From positions 8,310,001-8,374,000 of the forward strand of contig NC_079889.1 in assembly GCF_029227915.1 (NCBI RefSeq): a stretch of DNA of 64,000 bases, written 5' to 3'. The stretch's first letter is position 1. Every line of letters begins with the position of its first letter. The DNA comes from Hydractinia symbiolongicarpus. Lineage: Eukaryota; Cnidaria; Hydrozoa; Anthoathecata; Hydractiniidae. Below are positions 42,232 through 54,013 of this stretch, one piece after another. The notes under the pieces are model-generated. The model was not told where the DNA came from. It was given only the letters and a program-made list of their open reading frames with translations, and made no database searches. The position numbers and the translations under genes are program-made.

Positions 42232-44073
42232 CCAAATGTACAACAGGTTCTTCCTGATGGTGGGCCTACATTTAATTGGAAAAATTATGCAATTCAAAGT
42301 TTTGGTAGTCAATGGCCAATTAATGCTGACTTATGGTTACAATCTATATCTGAAGAAGCAGAAAAAAATGAATTGCAGCATGCTGAAGAATGTACTTTAC
42401 CCCAAATAAACATCTTAAATGCTAATGAATTACAAAGAACAGTCATTGGTATAAATCTTCAGCATTTATTACAAGTCGCAAAAGGAACTGTGCCAACAGG
42501 TACCCAGCCAATACGTTTATTAATACAAGGAACAGCCGGTGTCGGGAAAACATTCATCATTACTGCGCTTACTAGAATCGTTCGTCGTATTTTTAAGCGA
42601 AATTCTGCTGTTATGAACTTGGCCCCAACTGGGGCAGCATCAGTCCTCATACCTAATGGTCGCACTATACACTCAATGACTCCACCACCACACAAACTTA
42701 AAAAAGATAAGAATTTAAATTCTGTCCAGCTTTCTGACTATCCGTTGGGTGATGTAGCTCTAAGAAAGCTAAGAAAATATACAGGCATGCATGAAAACAA
42801 TGAACTGAAATTGATTCAACTTAATATTGATGAACGTAGCATGCAGTCGAAGCTTCTAGTGGCTTGGTGCAGCCAAAGATTATGTGAGGCAACAGGAGAC
42901 TTTGATAATTATTATGGAGGTGTACCAACTGTCAATTTCTTTGGGGACCTTGGTCAACTTGGACCAATTCGTGCTTTGGATTTACATCAGCCGCCGAAAC
43001 ATGATGATTCCACAATCAACTTTGCTGGTTATGCAATCTATCGCTCATTTCACGATGTTATTGTTCTTACAGAAACAATGCGCCAAGGACCAGATCAGTT
43101 GGCCCTTCTACAGCGGCTACTTAGAATACGCAATGGATCGATTACTCAACAAGACTGGCAAGATATAAATAGTCGTTATGAAAATGCTTTGCCCCATGCC
43201 GAAAAATGTAACTTTTTGCATGGTCGCGTCCTTACATTAATGGAAACATGGAATGAAGTTAATGAAGAAAACCATAATAAATTAGCTAACCTTGGTGTGC
43301 CAGTTGCTGTTATTCCATCAAGAGGACGTGGTAAACATCACTCTTTAACTGATAAGCAACTGGGTCAAATACCACTAAGATCTTTAATGGCAGTTGGTGC
43401 AACTGTAATCCTTACCAAGAACCAAAAGGGTCTTACAGGCCTTGGCCTAAATAATGGTGCCATGGGAAAAGTAATTGCAATCCTTTATTCACCAAATATG
43501 TCACCACCTGAATTTCCAATAGCTGTTGTAGTCAATTTCCCAAATTATAAAGGCCCGTCATGGATTCAAGAACATCCGAAATGGATACCAATTACTGCTG
43601 TTGAAGGTGGATGTGAGTCTGATTGTTGCAGCAGAAATGGCCTGCCGTTAATGCCAGGATATGCAATAACTATTGCCAAAAGTCAGGGTATGTCAATTGG
43701 AGATGGTAAAACTGCCACCCACATGCGTATCAAGTTACAACAATCAATTCAGATGGAAAAAAATAACCTTGGTACAGCTTACACTGCATTCTCCAGATGC
43801 GAAAAAGAAAGAAATTGGGCACTTGTCGAACCAATTACTCAAGAACGACTCTTGTACATTAATACACATCCCCGTATGAAAGCCAGACAAGAGGAAGAGA
43901 AACGCCTGAAGGCATTATCGAATAAAACCGTCAAAAAATACAATATCACTATGGAAAAGTATATTAACTTGTTGAAAGAACTTGACCAGTTTTGTGATGA
44001 TGGTATTGAAGATGCAGTTTGTCCTTCACCATCTGTAAATTGCACATGTATAATATGCCTATCTCATTCATAA
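42232..44073 (+). CDS. Helitron Pif1-like helicase
   Basis: Continues the Rep frame after the TAG. From the Met at 42373 it is 566 residues. Walker A GTAGVGKT (53-60), NLAPTGAASVLI (motif Ia), FFGDLGQLGP (Walker B/II-III region), then the LTETMRQ block and a C-terminal SQGMSIGDG...YTAFSRCEKE segment, which is the last Pif1 motif. It would unwind the transposing strand. The domain is complete, but it depends on reading through one stop to be fused to Rep. Confidence 0.85.
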   Translation, partial: PNVQQVLPDGGPTFNWKNYAIQSFGSQWPINADLWLQSISEEAEKNELQHAEECTLPQINILNANELQRTVIGINLQHLLQVAKGTVPTGTQPIRLLIQGTAGVGKTFIITALTRIVRRIFKRNSAVMNLAPTGAASVLIPNGRTIHSMTPPPHKLKKDKNLNSVQLSDYPLGDVALRKLRKYTGMHENNELKLIQLNIDERSMQSKLLVAWCSQRLCEATGDFDNYYGGVPTVNFFGDLGQLGPIRALDLHQPPKHDDSTINFAGYAIYRSFHDVIVLTETMRQGPDQLALLQRLLRIRNGSITQQDWQDINSRYENALPHAEKCNFLHGRVLTLMETWNEVNEENHNKLANLGVPVAVIPSRGRGKHHSLTDKQLGQIPLRSLMAVGATVILTKNQKGLTGLGLNNGAMGKVIAILYSPNMSPPEFPIAVVVNFPNYKGPSWIQEHPKWIPITAVEGGCESDCCSRNGLPLMPGYAITIAKSQGMSIGDGKTATHMRIKLQQSIQMEKNNLGTAYTAFSRCEKERNWALVEPITQERLLYINTHPRMKARQEEEKRLKALSNKTVKKYNITMEKYINLLKELDQFCDDGIEDAVCPSPSVNCTCIICLSHS

Positions 44074-46850
44074 TGATAATTACAATCTGAATTCACCTAT
44101 TTTGCAGACAATCACAATCTTGGCCCCTAAAAACCATTCTAATCTGAACAAGGTGCAAATGCAACCTGAAAAAGGTGGATTGACATTACAGCATTATACT
44201 GATTATTAATGGTGTTGTTGAAGGTGGAGGTGGAGGGTCATAACATAGCCTAACAAAGGTCTGTGATTGTTACATTAACCATGGATACATTTGATATCCA
44301 GTTGCATATCTATTTCATCCGTATCACATCGATCATCATACCACAATACCATACCGTTTTGACTTATCGCAATCAACATAATCGTCTGTACCCTACCAAT
44401 CATACCACAATTACCATACTGCATGACTGAATTCAACCTTGCATTAACATTACACCTTTATGCTGATTATTAATGGCGTTTAGGCCAATTGCAACCTGAA
44501 CAAGGTGAACATTACAGCTTTATGCCTATTATTAATGGCGTTGCTGGAGGTGGAGGTGGAGGGTCATAACACAGCCTAACAAAGGTCTGTGATTGTTACA
44601 TTAACCACTGATGCATTTAATATCCAGTTGCATATCTATTTTATCCGTATCACATCGATCGTCATACCACAATTACCGTACCATTTTGACTTATCGCAAT
44701 CAACATATCGTCTGTACCCTACCGAACCACAATTACCATGCCGCATGACAGAATGCAACCTGAACAAGGTGCATTTCTAATACAGCTTTGTGCTGATTAT
44801 TAATGGCGTTGTAAGCCAATTGCAACCTGAACAAGGTGCATTAATATTGCAGCTCTGTGCTGATTATTAATGGCGTTGTAAGCCAATTGCAACCTAAACG
44901 AGGTGCATTAACATTACAGTTTTGTGCTGATTATTAATGGCGTTGTAAGCCAATTGCAACCTAAACGAGATGCATTAACATTACAGCTTTGTGCTGATTA
45001 TTAATGGCGTTGTAAGCCAATTGCAACCTGAACAAGGTGCACATGCAACCTAAACAAGGTGTGCATTACAGCATTGAGCTGATTGCACAAATTTTTTTAT
45101 AAGCAACTTAGGATTGTAGTCAGATCTTAAGTTATTTTTTACCCAATACCCAGGTCTAAAGGTTCTTAATGGTTGTTTAATTTTATTTAACTAATTTTTG
45201 TAATATATCTAAACGGGGGAAATGAAAAGAAGTCATATTGCTGTTAAAAAAAAAATTCTTGAAAAAAAACTGAGAAGTTTTTTAGTTTTCTTTTCTTCTT
45301 TTGTTCAAAAAGTGTGTCTTTTTTCTATTTTCTCAAAAGAAAAAAAATTTTTGCTTATGCTTTTATTTGTACAAAACTAAATTTTTTTAAAATTCAGTTC
45401 AGTTGCTTATAAAAAGAATGTGTATTAACATAAAGGTTTAAATTCAAAACCTTACCATACATACGGCCTTATCGCAATCAACATATTGTCTGCACCGTCC
45501 CTGTCATACCACGATTACCATGCTGTTTTGACTTATCGCAATCAAAATCTCGTCTTTACCTTATTGGTCATCATAACACAATTACCATACCATTTCGACT
45601 TTTTGCAATCAACATATTGCCTTACCGTACCGATCATCATACCACAATTACCATTTCGACCTAAAGGATTCAACATAAATCGTCAGTACCCATCATACCA
45701 CAATTACCATACCGTTTTCACTTATCGCAATCAACGTATCGTCTGTACCTTACCGATCATCATAACACAATTACCATACCCTTTCGATTTACCAGATTCA
45801 ACATATCGCCTGCACCCATTATACCACAATTACCATACCGTTTCGACTTATCCCAATCAACATATCGTTTTACCATACCGATCATTGTACCACAATTACC
45901 ATACCCTTTCTACTTACCAGATTCAACATATTGTCTGTACCCATTATATCACAATTACTTAAACAAGGTACATTAATATTACAGCTTTATGCTGATTATT
46001 CATGGCGTTGTAGGCCAATTGCAACCTGAACAAGGTGCATTAACATTACAGCTTTGTGCTGATTGTTAAAGGCGTTGTAAGCCAATTGCAGCCTGAACAA
46101 GGTGCATTAACATTACAGCTTTGTGCTGATTATTAATGGCGTTGTAGGCCAATTGCAGCCTGAACAAGGTGCATTAACATTACAGCTTTGTGCTGATTAT
46201 TAATGGCGTTGTAAGCCAATTGCAACCTGAACAAGGTGCACATGCAACCTGAACAAGGTGCATTACAGCATTGAGCTGATTGCACAATTTTTTTTATAAG
46301 TAAATTGGATTTTGGTCAGATCTCATGTTATTTTTTAGTCAATATCTAAGTCTAATTTTTGTTAAACATATATATAATAAACGGGAAAAAGAAACTAAGT
46401 CATATTTTTGGTGAAAAAGATATTTCTTAAAAATAAACTGAAGTGTGCAAAAAAAATTATTCTTGCTTGTGCTTATATTTGTCCAGAACTAAAATTGCTT
46501 AAAACATTTCAAATCCAGTTCAGTTGCTTAAAAAATGAGTTGCTTATTGAAAAAAATTGTGTATTAACATAATCCAATTTCAAAACCTGAACAAGGTGCA
46601 TTACTATTACAACGTTATGCTGCTTATTAACATATCGCACCATATGCAACCTAAACAAGGTGCTTTAACATTACAGCATTATTCAGTCTCATCCGTACCC
46701 TACCGATCATCACAGCCCAATCACCCTACCATAACGACTTACAACAATCAACCTACCAGCCATCACACCTCAGTTACTGTAAGTTATGCAACATCAAGTA
46801 AACAATTACATCACCAAAATGGGGTAACTCTTTTTTACTTAAAATGTTAA
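44074..46850. repeat. Interleaved minisatellites A and B downstream of the Helitron
   Basis: Family A is a 67-bp unit containing CAACCTGAACAAGGTGCATT and GCTGATTATTAATGGCGTTG. It occurs at about 44140-44220, 44430-44560, 44750-45090, 45958-46290 and 46580-46690. Family B contains CATACCACAATTACCATACC and CTTATCGCAATCAACATAT. It occurs at about 44300-44420, 44640-44745, 45460-45960 and 46690-46790. Blocks of A and B alternate. AT-rich non-repeat gaps lie at 45090-45450 and 46290-46570, and the two gaps resemble each other. Open frames across B are by-products of the repeat. Confidence 0.85.
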
Positions 46851-47627
46851 TTGCAACATAAATCTGTCCTTTATTTTAGGTATGACCTGCTTAGTCCCAT
46901 TGGCTACCTTCTCGTGGTGCAGGTTGTCAAGAAGAGCTTGTAGACATATGACATTTTTACTTAGGATATTAAAATTTAATAAATACATGTTGTTTTGAAG
47001 TAGAGTAGAAATGTGTCTACACGCTCTTCAACCAACAGCCAGGGCAATAAAACTCTCTTTGCATGAAATGTTTGCAAACATTCTTTTTCTTTCAGTGCTT
47101 TTAACTCCCATTAAAAGGTGTTGTATTAGAAATTTATCTAATCGCTTAATATTAGTTTTAAATTTATATTTAGTGACATAATAATAATTATGAATAACCA
47201 AATTGTTGATGTAAGTATTTTCATAGTTTGCTTTTTACCTTTTCAATACTGAAATTGCATTTCTTTGATGCAAAATTTTGCATTCATATAAAGCTTTTTG
47301 TATTAAAATTTAATACTGAGGAAGGTTTGAGACACATTTGTGTCCTATGTTTCTGTGTTATATCTTTACAGCAATTGCTAAAAAATTTGCCACATAACGG
47401 CGATGTTACATAGACTAGCTGTTTCTATTTGGTTGGTTTCCTGACTGCCATAGATTGTCATCTCATTATACGTAATAGATAAAATTGTAATTGAAACAGC
47501 AAATATATACTACCACTACTACTTTTAGCGGCCAAATGAGATAATATGAAACTTAGTTAGATTAGCATACGAGAATTAGCATATGAAAGTACAGTATTAA
47601 ATTAATTTGAGAGGGATCTTTATGTAG
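46851..47627. other. Unassigned DNA upstream of a spliced exon
   Basis: AT-rich with no supported gene. An AATAAAA (about 47045) and a T-rich tract before the acceptor at 47626 suggest intron or intergenic DNA. Confidence 0.4.
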
Positions 47628-48059
47628 GAGTTAAAACAGCGAGTTGAAAGGCTTGAGGAGACAGTTGGAAGATTGGAAGAGAAGGTGAAAGTAAGTTATA
47701 CACTAGAAATAATTGCTTTGAAGTGTAGAATGTGGTAAAACAGTAAATATAACTTAATGAATGATTAGAAAAGTCGATCAACTTTGCATGTTTTTGGAAG
47801 TTTTGAATGTAGCACAATTGGATCGTGTTTTTAGGACTTATCAGCTGAGAAAAAGGATTTATCTTGGGACGCCTTCCGGGACTTTTGTTCCCTAAATAAA
47901 TCTATGGGAGCTTATATAAGCTCACAAAATTACAAGTCCTGGAAGGCGTCTGGTGGCTTCCGCACCTTCACCGAGGAGGACGATGTGCGGGAGCGGATGA
48001 AGCTGAAGAGGAGCAGTGGAAGTGGAAGAGGAAGAGGAAGAGGAGGGTATCGGTGGTGA
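47628..48059 (+). CDS. 3' end of a spliced gene: coiled-coil exon + RG-rich terminal exon
   Basis: The exon at 47628-47690 follows TATGTAG and ends at GTAAGT. It encodes a 21-residue heptad-like helix (ELKQRVERLEETVGRLEEK). After an intron (47691-47834, GTAAGT..TTTTTAG), the exon at 47835-48059 encodes 74 residues and TGA: DLSWDAFRDFC, then TFTEEDDVRERMKLKRSS and a GRGRGRGG tail ending YRW. The phase is 0 at the shared intron, and AATAAA follows at about 48310. Earlier exons are not identified. I do not recognise the family. It could be host or element-encoded; an RNA-binding role for the RG tail is a guess. Confidence 0.6.
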
Positions 48060-48483
48060 AAAAAATAAAAAAATGCTAAAACTTGCTGTTCTTAATTCAT
48101 TCCTCTCAACCCATCCCCAGACTTTTCTTCTTATAAATTTTTTCTTTTGCACAACAGCATGCGTTTTTTATATTTAACGTAGTGTATAGTTATATAGTCA
48201 GTTAGCAAGCTTAACTTTAGGTTATAAAATTCTTGACTCGTTAATTTCATGGAATAACGTAGTTTGTTTTGATAATAGTCGTTTCTTTACATGTTGGGAA
48301 AATTTTCAATAAACATACTTAGTTTTACCTCAAGTTTTGGGATTAAGCCTGAAATACACGATCCTTTAAAACGAAAGGTCAAAACCTGATGGATAATAAC
48401 CAATATTTTTTAAAAGCTTAGTTAATTAGACACAAGTGTAAACATTTAAGTATATGTAATTAACAAAATTACATAATTATTAC
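48060..48483. other. 3' UTR-like and unassigned DNA
   Basis: About 420 bp with an AATAAA at about 48310 and no gene. Confidence 0.4.
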
Positions 48484-48593
48484 GCCCTGTTGGTCTAATG
48501 GCTATGACACTCTTGCAAACGAGAGATCCAGGTTCGAATCCTGGACAGGGCATGAAAAACAATTATCTTGCACCTACAAAAACCAGGTTGTAT
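48484..48593 (+). mobile_element. Short tRNA-like SINE, copy 2
   Basis: 48484-48552: acceptor stem GCCCTGT/ACAGGGC, D stem GTC/GAC, box A TGGTCTAATGG, perfect box B GGTTCGAATCC. A TTGCAAA loop is visible, but the anticodon stem is imperfect. The tail TTATCTTGCACCTACAA matches the copy at 35630. Better preserved than copy 1. A functional tRNA gene is possible but less likely because of the shared tail. Confidence 0.7.
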
Positions 48594-48699
48594 TATATTG
48601 GCACATAATTCTGCTAATATGATTCACTGTATATTGACCTTATATAAATGTAATACCTTACATTGAGTACATCTTTGAGTTGTAGGGGGAGAGAGTTTC

Positions 48700-48945
48700 T
48701 ATTAAGGTGCCTGCCCTGCCTTGCCGTCCCTTTGCCAATGCCTAACCTTCCTATGCCTTTTCTGTTGCCTGCCTTCTATGGTCTTGTGTTTGCCTACCAT
48801 GCCTTGCCTACCCCTGCCTTGCTGATTCCTCTTCCTGTTTCCTTGTTCCTCCTCCTGTTTCCTTGCCTGCTTTGCCGTGCCTTGCCGTGCCCTTTCCTTG
48901 CCGTGCCCTTTCCTTGCCGTGCTTAATGCCTTTGCCTTGGCAACC
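48700..48945. repeat. CCTTG/CCTGC-rich simple repeat
   Basis: Degenerate pentamers (TGCCT, CCTTG, CCGTG) fill this stretch, ending in a TTGCCGTGCCCTTTCC triplication at 48880-48920. Open frames across it are not genes. Confidence 0.7.
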
Positions 48946-48949
48946 TCTC

Positions 48950-49144
48950 CGCAACTCTTTCTATATTGATAACCATCATACTAGACAGGCAGCAAGCAGA
49001 GGTATGTTTCTCCACCATATTGATAAACTATTTTCTCTACCAAGATTAGCTTGTAAAAATTGGAATGAATACTGTTTAACAATCTGTAACTACTCTAAAG
49101 CAACATTCTCGGAAAAGTTGAAATCCATAATAGCTGACATTTAA
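48950..49144 (+). pseudogene. LINE ORF2 C-terminal fragment
   Basis: Encodes NHHTRQA.. and a WNEYCLTICNYSKATFSEKLK-like end, similar in plan to the C-terminus of CR1/L2-type ORF2 and complementary to what the copy at 30044-33990 lacks. Only about 60 residues and no RT motifs, so the assignment is tentative. Confidence 0.4.
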
Positions 49145-52127
49145 ACATCCTTAACTTTCATTTAAATTTTTAACACCTGTAAATACTGTATTATATTTTG
49201 TACTAGTAGCTTTACTTTCTTTTGTTTACTAACTTTACCGCAATCTTATTGCTCTTTCGTTCTCCCTTCCGCCCGCGCTAACCCCCTTCCCCCTCTACTT
49301 TTTTACAGGATATTCTTTTTTTTTTTTTTTTGCACAAATTTACTCAACCGTCAATACACTATCCTTTAACCCATTTTTTCGCATTAGCCACGTGGTCGCC
49401 TACGGATATATAGACAGTCTGTTAATATATTGTTATCATATCACCGAATATTTATATATATTTATTACCAGACATAGTTATATATTTAAACGAGTTTTTT
49501 TTGTGTGTGTGCGGAAAAATGAATTATTGTAATCATGAATGTTGAGTTTACATACAGTGTACATATGGCTCGATAGCCTTTTTTTAGGTTATTTTCATAT
49601 GTAGTACTTCATATCTATATGATCTATCACGAAATATATTACTTACTTACTACTTATATATATCTTTAGATCCAATATTTTGAATACAAACTTTAGTAGA
49701 ATATGTAGTTTTGCTACACGATTTTACCTAATTTGCTATCCAAGATGCTTAGCCAAGACGATAGTGGCTTTTTTACAATAGGAAGGTAAAGATGTAAATA
49801 CTATAAAATTTCTCCCATATCCTGTATCTACTAATACGATTTTTTAAGTGTTCATGTCTAAGGTCAGAAAGCTTTTCTGTTTCCAGGTTTGCTGCTTTTC
49901 ATTCTCTGTCGCAACCTTTCTAAGGGCTGGGTTCTGTGGCAGTAGGTAAAAGCAACAATGATACGATTTGTAGTTGTTGACTCTTCTTTTTCCAATGTGT
50001 AACAAAAGTTATTGGTTTTTGCGGATGGTGTCCATGAATGCGGCTGATGTCTTGCAGGAGGCAGTGGACGCTTACTGAAGGGCCCCAGATCCCAAGCATG
50101 AGTAAATTTTACCAATCTTCATGTTTCCGCATTCGAAGTGTCTGCTGCACCGGTAGATTTATAGATTTAAGAACTGGTGCACCGGTAATGAAACTTTACT
50201 ACCGGACCCCATATTTGCAATTCAAGTGATCTGGTACAGGATCTTAACTTAATTTCTAGCTTTCTTTGTTGCCTTTTCGGACGAGGATTATCAAATAAAG
50301 TAAGGGAAAATAACGTGTTTTATGCAGCGATAACTACTGTTTCTTTTTTGCGAAAAAACAATCTACAAAGTTTGTTGTTTTAGCAATCAATCGAGTAAAA
50401 AATAAATATAATAAGAAAATATAAGTTCGCAAACAACAATTGGCTAAAAGGTATAAACATAACGGAATTTTTGCTTGTTTAAACTTGACTGGAGTTTAGA
50501 ACTTTAAAATTGTGAGAAACTCTGTTCGCAGCGATCAGGCGACTAGAAATGCGCCATTGTGTCTATACCTTTTTCATCTCTTAATATGTTAAGAGCAGTT
50601 TGGGTATCTTTGGACGAAAAAAACTGATATCCAGCATGCTCCATTAAATATTCACGACTTTGTGTGTATTCATCGTCATCTTCAAATTCCATTGGGTCTC
50701 TTAGTGCTTTTAATACATTTTGCTGCAATTCTTTGTCTTATGGGCTGTTTCTCCAATAGCAAGGAGTTTTCCGCTAGGCACAATTCAGCCTTGATTTTTG
50801 CAAAACTTTGTAATTCCTAGTTTTTTGATTTTTCCTCTTCCTCTGCGTTCTTTTTGTCGGAATATGCGTTTTGCAGAACGCCAGAAGCTTCGTCCTGCCT
50901 TTCTTCCTTCTCTGGAACCCTATGACAGTCTGGCTTATTCCTTTTGGTCTTCCTTTCATCACGAATCTTAGTGGCATTTTTATGTTCAACTTCAATTTTT
51001 TATCTAAAAAATGAAATTAAAGTAATTAGGATGAAGATACTCCAAGGTCCCTAAACATTTTTGCTGCTGTTGTTTTAGCAACACCTATTTTCTTAAGGAA
51101 GTAAATTCACCTGTAACTGTATAGCAGTAGGAGGAACTGATATGGTTGACGAAGCAGACGATGTGAGTATTCAAGAATCAATATTATATTTTTAATTACA
51201 CAGTTGTAAAAAATAGAGATCAAAACTCAGCAGTAATAAGGGCTGTGATTGCTTTGTTGAATAGTACGTACAATACACTGCAATGTAGTTATTTCAATAG
51301 CACAGATTTTAAACAAGAACCACCCTATTTGGTAAACTGTACATGATAGATACCGTGTTCCGCTGTAAAACGGAGATTGATAAATATCGCAGCTCAGCTA
51401 TGCGCTGTGGCTCCAGAGCTAACGAAGAACGATGATAACCGCTTGCGGTTGTTATTCCAGCAATAACCGTGAGGTGGTTTCGAAATTTCAATCAATATGG
51501 CGTCGTCAATACGGTCTGATTCTGATATTTCAGAATCATTCTCTCGGGAAATGTTTGAAGGTGATGTTTCTTTATTCTTTGTTTTCTCATTGAAATAGGT
51601 CGCAAAATCAAGAGATAAGCTAACGGACTTTGTCTTTACTATCTCAAGCTTAGGACAAACATGCCCAAAAAGGTTTTTGAGATGGTGCTTGTGTGCTAAG
51701 CTGACTAGCTAATAGAGCCTTATAATAGCTAGAGTAGGCTTACACCACACCATAACATGGTACCTGCTCCCGACTCTCAACCAACACAGCATCACACGAT
51801 GTGGTAGTCTGTCCTCTCTTTATCTTTTTACATATTGAAGCAATATGTTGTAGCTTCCCACAGCAACATTAAAAAATGTTACCATCATCAATCAATGGGG
51901 GATGGTGTGGGCTGTGTTTGCAGGGAGAGGGGGGTATGGGGGAAGGAGAAGAGAGGTCTGGTGGGTGAAATGACAAAAAAAGAGTATAACTATAGTTTAT
52001 CAGTGCCAGTAGTATATGGATATGTTGCAATGTTTACATATTTTGCAGCATTTCTTTGTTACATTTGGTCTCTATAAACTTTTGCGTGACAGGCAGAAAT
52101 ATGCTAGAGCTGGCTAAGGAGCGATAC
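49145..52127. other. Long stretch without a supported gene
   Basis: Mostly AT-rich. Weak signals: an 83-codon frame on - at 49864-50115 (THAWDLGPFSKRPLPPARHQ) of unknown family; on -, 50543-50728 (FEDDDEYTQSREYLMEHAGY) and 50774-50995 (KGRPKGISQTVIGFQRRKK), the latter like a basic tail seen in some SWIM-containing transposon proteins; an ATG at about 51497 with MASSIRSDSDISESF, a possible first exon on +. A G-rich run lies at 51900-51960. None is strong enough to call. Confidence 0.35.
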
Positions 52128-52240
52128 TTATATTCTCTAGAGGAGTACAACCTCTAGCTTGTTTCCAAAGACCTAACAGGTTGAGTTCATCATTGCGGTG
52201 GCTTGCCACCTCTTTGTAAATTATTTTCTTTTTCTTTAAC
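52128..52240 (+). mobile_element. LINE 3' end fragment
   Basis: Contains, in + orientation, TCTCTAGAGGAGTACAACCT, CTAACAGGTTGAGTTCATC and the terminal CCACCTCTTTGTAAATTATT, identical in plan to the 3' ends of LINE copies A and B. Confidence 0.8.
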
Positions 52241-53164
52241 GAATTTCTTCTGACGGAAACGTTGCTAGGGCTTTAAACTATTATTGAGTGTAGATTGATA
52301 CTACTTATATATTCTGATTCCACATTCATTTAACGTTCTAATAATACCTTTTACAAAAAAATAGACTTGACAAGACTTTGTGTTAACTAGCCTCTGCATC
52401 TTTGGGCTTGCCACAAAGATGTTCACTAAAAATATAAACAAATAAATATCCATATGTTAACAAAAAAATGCTGGCAGTGGCTAAGGAATGTCACCTATAT
52501 TTTGGTTAAAAATTTGTGATATAGATTTGCAGCAGGTTGTGCTGTTCAAGCTAATGAGTTCTGTATCCTCAATTAATCCAAGAAACAATTGAATTCCAAG
52601 GTCAAGCAGGCTTTTGCTTTAAAATAAACTTCAACATGGGTCCTTCTTTGTCTAGGCATACATTTTCTGCCCAAAAATAGGCATCCAAAAGAGTCTGAAA
52701 TCCCAGGGCAATGTGTCTTACAGAATTATGTGTTTTTTTTAATTTTTACTTCATTTTAGTTTGTTCAGCTTAAATAGGACTAAGCTAAAAGTGACGACGG
52801 TGTCCATCCATACTCATTCAGCCACACCACACTTAACGGGAAGGCTGATTGGAATCTTTGCTTATATACCCTTAAGGACTGACGAGGCCATACTTTTATT
52901 GTAGTTAGTGAATATATCTAAAGTCTTTTTTATTAATAAGCAAAACTTTTCTTACTCTTAGTAACCTAATCGGTCTGACTTAATAAGGGAGAGGGGGGGT
53001 TTGTTTTTAAATTGATAGTTAGGGAGGATTTTAATAAATTGAAGTGCATGGATTTTTATTCTTAGGCCTGAAAGGCAAAGGGGTATTAATTTGGCTATTC
53101 AAATTGTGTCCTCTGAACACAATGCCTTTAATTAATTCTGACTTATTTGTCAGATTCAGCTGTT
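52241..53164. other. Unassigned DNA
   Basis: About 920 bp with no coding sequence or repeat I can name. A short G run occurs at about 52992-53000. Confidence 0.4.
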
Positions 53165-53983
53165 GTCCAACAGGTTATTGTTAACGCTGTAGAGCAAGTC
53201 AAACTTATAGATAAGTCTTCCCATAGAGGCATTCACAAAGTGTAGTTTTTGCATCATCTTCCAATTCCCTGAATACGATGGCCTTTTTTAATTTACGAAG
53301 TTCCGTTATCTCGTATTGTTTCACTAGAACAAAAGTTTTCTTTCTTCATAAGAAAGTGGCGGAGACTCCATCACTCTATTTCTTACATAAGTTTCAAGAA
53401 AATACTTGGTTTCCACCAGTTTGGTAGGGCAGGCTTGGGACTGGTAAGCCATAAGAGTGTCCCAGAAATTGATACCCATTCTTACCGCAAACTTGTATCA
53501 GATGTTGTGCAGGACAATGAGGAAGACATCTATTATGCTCGAGCCGTTCAGCTTCATGTCCAAGGTAACTGGACTAAATGGTGCTCGTTTATTAAATACG
53601 ATTTTTCTTGGAAGAACCTACTGTCTCTGCCGCAAAGTTTATCTTCGTTTTGCATCGGCGCAACCTATGACACGCTTCCTTCTCCTACAAATCTTGTCAA
53701 GTGGGGAATTCAAAGTGACAAAAGTTGCACCCTTTGCAAAAAACCCTCTTGTAACGTGTCCCACATTTTAGGCGCTTGTAAATTAGCCCTTTCACAAGGT
53801 AGATTCACGTACCGCCACGATACTGTTTTACATGTGTTAGTGACAGCCATTCAGAAGTTCATGTCCGATTATGAGCCAGCAAAACCATCTAGATGTTATA
53901 AAATATCCTTTGTTCCAGCTGGTAAACGTCTTCCCACCAAAAAGCGTTCAAAAATTCAAGGTATCCTTCACCTGGCCTCTGAT
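53165..53983 (+). pseudogene. LINE polyprotein: post-RT region with CCHC motif and RLE start
   Basis: The first 270 bp are frame-broken but coding-like (HLPIPRIRWPFLIYEVPLSR near 53260). From 53435 the frame is open: GLVSHKSVPEIDTHSYRKLV, SWKNLLSLP..SSFCIGATYDTLPSP, then the CCHC motif CTLCKKPSCNVSHILGAC and YRHDTVLHVL. CCHC followed by R-H-D/N is the hallmark of restriction-like endonuclease (RLE) LINEs such as R2. The frame enters the inserted element at 53984, so the RLE core (57151-57540) is disconnected. Confidence 0.85.
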
Positions 53984-54013
53984 TCCCCGTTCCCTCTATG
54001 CGACAAATGTGCA

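Larger units (their letters stand above)
37538..44073 (+). mobile_element. Helitron (OTU-containing) coding unit
   Basis: Three consecutive blocks on one strand encode 2A leader, OTU protease, Helitron Rep and Pif1 helicase. One frame change (about 40420) and one stop (42229-42231) interrupt it. I cannot fix the termini: no TC start, CTRR end or terminal hairpin was identified, and the 3' side runs into minisatellites. OTU-bearing Helitrons are known in animals as Helitron2/Helentron types. Confidence 0.85.

Noticed and set aside
45486-45962. A 158-codon open frame on + rich in H, Y and T
   Set aside because: It lies wholly inside minisatellite B and repeats with the unit, so it is a by-product of the repeat.
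44074-46850. CRISPR-like array (regular repeats with spacers)
   Set aside because: Units are directly tandem without unique spacers, two families alternate, and the context is eukaryotic.
48484-48552. Functional tRNA gene
   Set aside because: The anticodon arm is irregular and the downstream 40 bp is shared with a second copy, which fits a SINE.
48663-49144. Open frames rich in P, L and C on +
   Set aside because: They cross a CCTTG-type simple repeat; only the last part resembles a LINE C-terminus.
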